Assembly (NCBI GenBank): GCA_004431415.1
Contig: QPMI01000496.1
Coordinates: 124,001 to 188,000, forward strand
Origin: Cyanophora paradoxa
Taxonomy: Eukaryota; Glaucocystophyceae; Cyanophorales; Cyanophoraceae
Direction: 5' to 3'
Length of the DNA stretch: 64,000 bases
Shown here one piece after another: positions 56,964 to 64,000 of this stretch (within the stretch, counting starts at the first letter, position 1; the number at the start of each line of letters is the position of its first letter). Both the position numbers and the translations under genes were made by a program. A model generated the notes under the pieces. The model made no database searches. It was not told the origin of the DNA and was given only the letters and a program-made list of their open reading frames with translations.

Positions 56964-57357
56964 TCACGCGCCGTAGAATTCGGATACGGCTGCGCCTTCG
57001 ATGGAGACGAACTCTACGCCGTCCTCCTCGCCGCCCGCCTCCAGCTCTTCCACGTGCACAGGGAACGCGACCTCGTCGATCTCCTGTGTGTCGGCGTCAA
57101 GCCGACCGACGTAGTTCGGGCTCTTCTCGTCGAGAAACGTGTTCGGGTTGGTCGCATCTGCACGACTGTGAGAGCGGCATGCGAGCGACGGCAGTAGACC
57201 TGCGGACCGTCGGCTTTGTAATCATCTGCACTTGCAAGATTGTTAGCGATGGCCGCGGCATCCGCGAGCGCCGGCGAACTGCGCTAGTCTGCGCACCGTC
57301 ACCGGGTTGCGGGAAGTTAGAGTCAAACTCCACAACCTCCTCGGGCGGGGCCGCCAT
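56964..57357 (-). CDS. mini-paralogue of the 45604-48554 protein (N- and C-terminal parts only)
   Basis: Two exons (57303-57357 and 56964-57157) joined by a GTGACG...GTGCAG intron encode about 82 residues. The N-terminus EVVEFDSNFPQP matches EIEWNPEYPKP of the large protein, followed by NPNTFLDEKSPNY (large: NPNVLLDEDATHY). The C-terminal half has RLDADTQEIDEVAF (large: RLEAETQEIDEAF) and an acidic end EFYGA. The Cys cluster, Trp-rich repeats and EF-hand loops are absent. It is divergent from the PRKRIP1-like gene (222 bases). The function is unknown. Confidence 0.75.
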
Positions 57358-57579
57358 ATGTACGCTGCTGATGCTGCTGCCTCGCCAAGGCGCCTGTGCG
57401 CTTAGCAAGAGACGCCGGTGGGTTCGGTGCTACTGGGAGGACGCGACTGGGTGGGGGACTGTACCCCCAGACAGAAACCACTCGCATACCCCAGCGGGAA
57501 AGCCCAGTGTTTAGCCCAGTCAGCCCACTGAGCCCAGTTAGCCCACAGAGAAGCGAGTTCCAAAGCGCAACCGGTGGGA
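57358..57579. promoter_or_regulatory. shared divergent region, mini-paralogue / PRKRIP1-like
   Basis: The 222 bases between two divergent ATG codons, the shortest such gap in the window. It contains short tandem AGCCCAGT units at 57509-57540. Promoter role inferred from orientation. Confidence 0.35.
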
Positions 57580-58469
57580 ATGGTGCTCACAGATGAGCAG
57601 GTGACTCCGCTTCCTTGCTCCCGAGTGCGCGCGGTCTCGCTGACGTCCGCGACCGAGCGAAGGTCGCAGAGCTTCTCAAGCATGGCCCGGGGCCCCAGAC
57701 GGTCATGGGTTCGTGCGCGGGGGCAGGGAGCGGCGACTTCCATCAGTACAGGCAGATGAGGCGGCGAGAGATGGAGCGCGAGAACTTGATGAACAAGCTG
57801 TGGAAAGAGGTGCGCAGCGCCGTGAGGCGCAGCTAGCGCCGCTTGCTTCCGCACGGCGCTGCGGCGCGGTTTTCGGCAGGCCCCCGCCGACGCCCGCCGC
57901 ACAGAAGCAAGATAAGGAGGAATTCGAGGCGAGGAAGGAGAAGCGCACGCGCGAGATCGAAGAGAAAGCGGTCCGCCAGCGCGCCGCAGACGCTTCCCAC
58001 GGCCCGCGCGAATATGAGTGTGCCCCGCCCCGCGAACGCAGAACAAAAAGCGCGAGAAGCGTAAGAAGAAGGAGTCCAAGAAAGGCAAGGGGAAGGGCAA
58101 GGAGGAGGGCAAGAGTGGCGGCGAATCCTCAGGCCCCGGCGAGGCCTCGGTGCGCCCTACCCCTACCCCTTCAGCCAACCTGGCGCTCACGGTGCCCCCA
58201 TCAGGGAGGGGAGGAGGAGATCTCAGACTCGGAGATCGACAAGGTGGGCAGTGCCCGCTCCCCTGCCGCCGCGCACGCCGTGCCTGGTACCCGTTGCCAA
58301 GGGCGGCGGGCCCCAGGTGCTAGCGGAGGTGGGGGTACTGGAGCCATCCTCTTCGGAGAAAGAGGACGGCCAGGCGGACGGGAAGAAGGCGAAGAAGGGT
58401 GCGGAGGGCCCGTCCAAGCAGCCCAAGGCGCAGGAGGAGAAGGGGAAGGGGGCGGACAAGGAGAAGTAG
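57580..58469 (+). CDS. PRKRIP1: PRKRIP1-like (DUF1168) spliceosome-associated protein
   Basis: Six exons keep frame (57580-57600, 57663-57809, 57905-57970, 58042-58149, 58205-58243, 58302-58469), 182 residues. After MVLTDEQVAELLKHGPGPQT comes the family signature VMGSCAGAGSGDFHQYRQM, then RRREMERENLMNKLWKE, KQDKEEFEARKEKRTREIEE and a Lys/Arg helix NKKREKRKKKESKKGKGKG. The C-terminus is acidic/Ser and then Lys-rich (GGEEEISDSEIDK, SSSEKEDGQADGKK), ending GADKEK. In other eukaryotes this protein is a long-helix component of the catalytic-stage spliceosome. The extra C-terminal tail is longer than in animals as I recall them. All introns are GT-AG, 55-95 bases. Confidence 0.9.
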
Positions 58470-58797
58470 GGCAGCTGGCGAGATAGTGGTCGCATGTACA
58501 GTAGTCAGGCTTCAAGCTTGAACATCCCTCGATCTCCGTAGATGATCGATCCCCAATCGATCGATTCTTCACTCGATGCTCGCAGCGGGGTGACGTCCCC
58601 GGGCCCGAGGGGGGCTGCTTGCGCTCAGCGGCTGCTCTCAGTGACTGCCCCGCACTCAGCGGCTGCTGAGTGGGCTGTCCGATGATCCGATGATCGGTGG
58701 TGGGGACTCAGTGCACGTGACTGCCCGGGGCGCCGCCTCGCGCGATGCCGCGCGCGCACATGCTCAGTAGTAGATTGTCCCATGTTGCCCTTGGAAG

Positions 58798-58905
58798 AAA
58801 AAGCGCTTTAGTACTACGGCAGACTCAAACTGCCAGCATTTTAGGCACTGCGAACAGTCAAACTCACTGAGTGGAGTTCGATCCACTGGGCCATGGGTGG
58901 TCCAG
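58798..58905 (-). other. tRNA-like Pol III element (doubtful)
   Basis: Read on the minus strand: an A-box-like TGGCCCAGTGG (58883-58893), a T-arm-like hairpin GGCAG-TTTGAGT-CTGCC with perfect 5-bp stem and 7-base loop (58818-58834), and a run of five T at 58798-58802. The A-to-T-arm distance is too long for a standard tRNA and no clear acceptor stem is seen. It may be a degenerate tRNA or SINE. Confidence 0.28.
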
Positions 58906-60004
58906 CCTGGCTGCCAACAGTCGTGCCAGCATGTGCGGTAAGTGGGGAACTTGTGAATCGCAGGCCAATGGAAGATTTGGGCATCTCATTGATATACTCA
59001 ATTCGATATGCACTTGAATTCGAAGGCTGCCGGTGCACCCTTGACTCACTGTGGTCACTGAGACGGGTTCCACAGGACAAGGTAAAGTCACTGAGTGACA
59101 TGTGAATCTGTGACTTTTAAAAAAACCAGTGGCAGCCGCTGCTCTTGCCAGTGAGCTTGGAAGTACAAAGCAGCTAGTAGGATTTGCCACAGAGTGGAGT
59201 TTTCAGGCTCAAATTGTGTATCCGGCAGTCATTTCAATGGAAAGGTCCTTTTTCTTCCCTTTTTTTCTTTCTGAAGTGCTGTGGTGCTTGACTGTTCAGT
59301 GCCGGTTCAGTTTCTGCTCGATTCTCGGAATTTGCAAACAACAGACAAACAGACCAAGTGTTTCCTCTCAGCCAACACGGCCCAACAGCAAATTAAACAA
59401 CAATTGCAAGTACAAGTAAGTGTTTTTTGAAGATTGTCTTCTCCGAGTGTTATTGTGAATGAAAGAGTTCATTGGAATATCAATCTAGCGCTAGCTATAG
59501 AGATTAATCCCAAGCACGCCTTCCTTGCCTTATTTGCAATTGTTGCTTGTGTAATTATGATTCCGATTTCGATGATCGACTGATCATGATGTCCAGGTCA
59601 AGCTTGCCCATGATCATGAAGAAGTGTTTCCTCCCAGCCAACAGAAAATAAGAAGCACAACGAAGTCACTTGAAGTGCTTTCAAGTTTTCCAAATCAAAA
59701 CATCCGATGATCATAGCAAACCTAATATAAATGTTCACTTGTTCTTCTTTCTTCACTTGATAGTAGAATGTTATTCAGCCCTAGAGCTTCTAGATCTCCT
59801 TTCTTATGCAGATAGCTATTTATAATTATATGATTCAGGTCATTTTAAGTTTTCTGAAAAATTCTGGGGGGGTGCGGGGGGGCGGAGCCCCCCTGCTTGT
59901 GTACACAGGGTCCCGCCGGCGCCGGCGTCACTGGGTCGGCGTCCGTGAATCCCGGCGGAGTCTCGGCGATCGCGATCGCGAGGCCGGCTGCCGGGCCGAC
60001 GCCA

Positions 60005-60479
60005 GCGCGCCTAGGGCACTGGCCAGCGGCCCGGCCGAACAGCTGGCTGGCTGGTTTTGGACTTTTAGGCTGGCCCAGCCGCCGGATTTGTTGACCAGCC
60101 GGGCCAGCCTTTTTCGGCTTTATCGGGCGGCCAGCCGGTCGGCGACACTGGCTGGGGGGTCGGCTCCAGGCTAGGAGTGGGGCTTGAGGGGGTGGCTTCA
60201 TAAGATCAACTGCTTATATTCGTAACAGTGCACAATAAAACAGTTATAAGATCGTTTCCAAGACACCAATTTCATTTAACAACGGGGGCTCTGCGGCTGG
60301 TCGGCTGGCCAGCTGGCCTGGCCGAGTCTTCGGCTCCAAGCTGGAGGCTGGTTGCCAGCTGGCCGGCCAAGTTTTGGCTGGAAGCTGGCGGCCAGCCCTG
60401 GGCCGCTGGCAGGGCTTCGTCAGCTTGGGCTGGCCCGCTGGCCAGAGGGAGACCTGGCTGGCCAGTGCCCTAAGCGCGC
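60005..60479. mobile_element. MITE-like element with 23-bp TIRs
   Basis: Arms 60005-60027 and 60457-60479 are inverted copies with 22 of 23 matches (core CTAGGGCACTGGCCAGC). The 475-bp element has no coding frame and is rich in GGCTGGCC. No target-site duplication was resolved. Confidence 0.6.
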
Positions 60480-62375
60480 CACGTGCACGGCCGCGGCGAG
60501 CGCTTGCCAAGCTTAAGTTGGGCCCTTGCAATTGCGGGGTCTTTGCAATTGCAATTGCCCTCTTGAGGCTCTGACGTAGACCGTCGGACTCGGAAGCTCG
60601 AGAGTCCGGGGCCCGCCGCGGCGGAACTTCCCCCCCGCCGCGGAAGGCTCACTCGACAGCTCTGCGATCCGATGATCGAGATCGTTGCCATCAATCCGAG
60701 TCGAGCCTCGGAGCTCGCCGATTCGCGTACCCCGACCTGGAGAGAAGGTAGGTAGCGGGCTCCTGCCCGCTGGGCGCCTCTCCGGCTGCCGCGAATCGCC
60801 TCGGCCGCACTTCAAGCCCACTTTTAGCTGATCAGCCGCGCGCCCGTTGGGAATCCGCTCCGCGCGGGTCGGTTCGGCGAGCCACTCCAGCGGCCACCAG
60901 CGGTGGCTTCAGCAACTGCTCTCTCGCTCAGCCCGATGTCTTCTCTGCGGCGCCGAGCGGCCGCTCGCGTCATGCCGACGGCTTGCGTGCGCCCCTGCAG
61001 GCAATCGTCGGTGGCGTGATTGCACGCCTACGCAGCGACCGCGGGCGTCGTCGCCGCACAGAAACTCGGACTCCTGGCGAGGCGATGTGCTTCTGAGCAC
61101 TCGGGCGGCCCGGGGCCTCCCAACCCCCGCCGCAGCGGACTTCGGGCAGGCGCGCGTGCCCAGCTGGAGGCGGTATCTTCCGGTGCCGAGGAGCACAGCT
61201 TGCTGGTTTCGGCTGGCGATGCTGTGCGCCCGCCGGTTTTCACCCAGGCCCTCACGGGCTCCGGTTTCCGGCCCTTCCCTGGAGTTTTGGAGTCTTCGCT
61301 TTTCTAGGGCACTGCTCAGAGGAGGGCTATAGTTTAGGCTCGGCCGCTTCGTCTTCACCCTTGCTATACGTAGGCTCAGTTCCTGCGTCCTTAGGGAGGT
61401 TGTGGTAGCTTGGCCTTAGCTTCGGCTCTCTGTTTGCAGTGTTTATTAGGATTGTGTTGTCCCCTTTCTCCAGTACGTAGATTGTGAGCACAGCACACGA
61501 GAGTCCTCACTTTCTCTTCCTGGATAGTGCTTTCAGTGAGATTGTGGTCGACGTAGACAACTTCATTAGTTGTACGGATGTGCTAATGCAAATCGACTTT
61601 CGAGCCTCGGAGCTCGCGGCTGCAGCTGCGCCGTGCTGCGGCGATTTTAAGCTTCGCCGAGTCGATCTGCAATCTGCGAGACTGCGATCTGCACCTCTAC
61701 AGCGCTCGAGCTCGCGCCGCAGTGCCAGCGCTAGCTGCAAACTGAGCGCCGCGCGCTCCGGCTGCTACGCCGGCCGGCTGACGCCAGCCGCGCATGCGGT
61801 ATCATCATTGTATTTTTATCTGCGGTGCTGGCATCATGGCATATGCATGCGCAGCACAGGGGCGCACACAGCGCGTCGGCCGCGGCCGCAGGACCACGTA
61901 CGCGTGCACGTGCACCGGTACCGCGCGCGCGCAGCGGGACCGCCGCCGCTCGTCTTCGCGCGCTAGCGCTAGCTATAGCGCTGCTAGGCCGGTACCGGTG
62001 CCAGCGCCTTAATGCGCTGGCCATATGCATGCATATATGGCACCGGCGCGGGCCCGACGCGTACGTCGACAACGTCACTGAGAGTCAACGGGCCCGATAT
62101 CGATGGCGAAGCCGCGCGCCACGTCGCGTCGCGGGACTGCTGCGCGCCGCTTGAATGCAGCTGCGCGCCGCGCGGTGATGCCGCGCTGGCAACAGCCGCG
62201 GCTCACAACACCAGATTCCAGAGCGACCCCAGGTTTTGAGCGGCTTAGCGTGCCTCCAAGCAGCGCAGCCTGGCTGAGCGACTCTCCCGCGCCAAGTGGG
62301 ATCCCCGTGGTGGCCCTCGGAGTGGCCCGAGTGGCCCGGAGTGGGCGGTTCCGGGGTACAGTCAGCAGCAGCAAG

Positions 62376-63973
62376 ATGGCTGGTTTCCTCAGGCCAGCGC
62401 TCCTGGCGCTGTTGTTCGCGCAGGCTGTCTTTGCCGCGCAGCTTTACACGGGGCTCGTGAACGAGGACGTGTCGCGCGACCTGGACCTGTCGACCCAGGT
62501 TGCGACCGTCGGCGCCAAGGCGACGATCAAGAACACCGGCTCGCAGTCGGTCGATCACTTCTACGTCGCGGTGCGGGCTGCGCTGCACCCGCTTCTCGCG
62601 CACATCAAGGCGGAGGATGCGGCGGGCGCGCCGCTCACGGTGACCAAGGACACGGTGGAGTCGTCTGCTCCCGCGTGCGTAGTGCATCCCTCGTCGAACC
62701 GGCCGCGCGCTAGATGCGCCGGGGCCGCGCCCGAGCTTGAATGTGTCCGCGCACACTGACTTGGTCTCCCTCTTCCGCATATCCCGTGGCGCTCGTCGTC
62801 GTCCTCGCCTCCCTTCACATCCTCCACCCGTCTTCTATCGCACGTTCTCTGCTCGCCGCGAGTAGTGGCACCGTGTTCTACAAGGTCCAGCTCGCGTCGG
62901 CACTCGCCCCCGGCGCGTCGGTCACGACCTGGACTAGCTTCGTCTACACCAACGTCTTTACTGCGTTCCCGGCCGAGATCTCGATGACCGAGACGCAGCT
63001 GATGAAGTACGAGGGCAACTACTACTACTTCAGCCCGTACACCACGCAGAAGCAGAAGACGAAGGTCAAGCTCGCCAGCTCGAACATCCTCTCGAAGAGC
63101 GAGCTCAGCCCGACGTCGGTCTCCGGCGACACCGTCACCTACGGCCCGTACTCGGACGTCGCCGCGTTCTCGTACAGCGCCATGTCGCTGCACTTCGAGC
63201 ACACCCGCCCGTTCGCCGTCGCGACGCTCCTCCAGAAGGACCTGGAGGTGAGCCACTGGGGCAACCTTGCCGTTGAGGAGCACTACCTGCTGCGCCACGC
63301 CGGCGCGGCGCACAAGGGCTACTTCTCCCGCTACGACTATCAGCGCAACCCGATGGGCGCCGGCGTCGCCTCGATCCGCTCCATTGTCTCCGTCCTCCCC
63401 TCCTCCGCCTTCGAGATCTACTACCGCGACGAGGTCTCCGCGCACGCCCGCCGGCCCGCCCTTCCCCGTCCTCACACGCGTTCGCGCGCTCTCTTTCTTT
63501 TCCTTGCCAGATCGGCAACATCTCGACGTCGGCGATCAACCCGTCGGACAAGGGACTCGAGGTCGAGCTCGTGCCGCGCTTCCCGCTCTTCGGCGGCTGG
63601 AAGACGGACTTCCTCTTCGGCTACAACCTCCCGCTCTCCGAGTTCCTGCGCTCGCTCGGGGGCTCCCGCTACGCGCTCTCCTTCCCCTTCGGCTCCTCCG
63701 TCGAGGGCCTCGTCATCGACGAGCTCGCCGTGAAGATCATCCTCCCCGAGGGCGCCACGTGCGTTTCGAGACATTACTCCGGAGTATCGAATTCGACCGG
63801 CGTAATTTGATCCCGCCGCGCCGGGCCCGCGCAGCGACATCAAGTTCGAGGTTCCGTTCGGGATCGACGGCGAGGAGCGGGGCACGCACTTCGCGCACCT
63901 CGACTTCGCCGGGCGCCCGACGCTCACCATCCGCAAGAAGAACGTCGTCGGCGAGCACAACGTCAACTTCAAG
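62376..63973 (+). CDS. OST1: ribophorin I (oligosaccharyltransferase subunit OST1), 3' end beyond window
   Basis: Subunit of the ER oligosaccharyltransferase that transfers N-glycans to nascent proteins. The start at 62376 gives a signal peptide (MAGFLRPALLALLFAQAVFA), chosen over the in-frame upstream ATG at 62103 because the signal must be N-terminal. Exons 62376-62674, 62866-63433, 63511-63758 and 63835-63973 keep frame: VNEDVSRDLDLSTQVATVGA, TVFYKVQLASALAPGASVTT, GNYYYFSPYTTQKQKTKVKL, YGPYSDVAAFSYSAMSLHFE, VSHWGNLAVEEHYLLRHAGA, LVPRFPLFGGWKTDFLFGYN and IKFEVPFGIDGEERGTHFAH. Family members have a lumenal domain and a C-terminal TM helix; the latter lies off the right edge. The last visible donor, after 63973, is GC (AAG-GCGAGC). 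Confidence 0.93.
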
Positions 63974-64000
63974 GCGAGCCGATCCGTTTCTCCACTCCGC

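Larger units (their letters stand above)
58470..62375. other. 3.9-kb stretch without a supported gene
   Basis: 58780-59830 has clearly lower GC than the rest of the window and contains a tRNA-like hairpin region. 59870-60480 is dominated by GGCTGGCC motifs and a TIR element. 60500-62375 returns to high GC with palindromes. Copies of ATCCGATGATC lie at 58685, 59702 and 60667. No exon with family resemblance is seen. Confidence 0.55.

Noticed and set aside
61790-62060. Dense CATATGCAT and GGTACCGG palindromes as a possible hairpin element or origin
   Set aside because: Short overlapping self-complementary words are common in all gene-free DNA of the window; no long arm pair was found.
62103-62375. 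Upstream in-frame ATG (62103) as the OST1 start
   Set aside because: It would bury the hydrophobic signal peptide about 90 residues inside an Arg-rich extension. The ATG at 62376 places the signal at the N-terminus as in the family.
1-64000. CRISPR arrays, rRNA genes, prokaryotic operons
   Set aside because: No regularly spaced short repeats with unique spacers, no rRNA core sequences and no ribosome-binding-site spaced gene strings were seen; the window is intron-rich eukaryotic DNA.

Overview
The window is nuclear DNA from a GC-rich unicellular eukaryote. It carries about 15 intron-rich protein genes, many with C-rich introns of roughly 40-150 bases (donors mostly GTGCG or GTACCCC, acceptors CAG). 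There is no prokaryotic gene order, no rRNA and no confident tRNA. The coding complement (tetraspanin, cyclophilin, ribophorin I, spliceosomal PRKRIP1-like protein, RRM protein, TKL kinase, NPHP3-like NTPase) is eukaryotic. The cyclophilin gene and the right-edge ribophorin gene use several GC-AG introns. Together with the base composition this leans toward a haptophyte-like alga, but that is inference and the taxon is not fixed by the sequence.

Layout: 1-2786 (-) class-3 aldehyde dehydrogenase, cut at the left edge; 3040-4896 (+) tetraspanin-like; 5243-7165 (-) F-box/LRR; about 7441-10393 (+) WD-like, multi-pass membrane protein; 11417-13705 (-) isocitrate lyase/PEP mutase family (PrpB-like); 13979-21003 (+) large TKL-type kinase with polyQ; 21004-24499 non-coding, lower GC, with foldback elements; 24500-26600 (+) two-RRM, CELF/ELAV-like protein; 28159-28899 (+) hypothetical protein with a decayed copy at 26725-26960; 30153-31361 (-) DCC-family thiol oxidoreductase; 31793-36176 (-) LRR/Cys-cluster/PIN/RGG protein; 36568-43156 (+) NPHP3-like STAND NTPase with a GAF domain; 43522-45135 (+) cyclophilin, 13 exons; 45604-48554 (-) unknown EF-hand/Cys-rich protein; 49600-53700 repeats; 53952-55542 (-) zinc-binding protein; 56964-57357 (-) mini-paralogue of the EF-hand protein; 57580-58469 (+) PRKRIP1-like; 58470-62375 non-coding with a TIR element; 62376-63973 (+) ribophorin I/OST1, cut at the right edge.

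Genes are strikingly paired head to head. Five divergent pairs have start codons only about 220-390 bases apart, which suggests shared bidirectional promoters. The most interesting pair is the LRR-PIN (putative RNase) gene facing the NPHP3-like NACHT-type NTPase. Gene-free stretches carry a recurring 11-mer (ATCCGATGATC, eleven exact copies seen, none in an exon) and several inverted-repeat elements.

Exon boundaries were worked out base by base for cyclophilin, PRKRIP1-like, the mini-paralogue and OST1. For the other genes the ends are supported but internal junctions are approximate. All features come from reading alone; no database search was possible.
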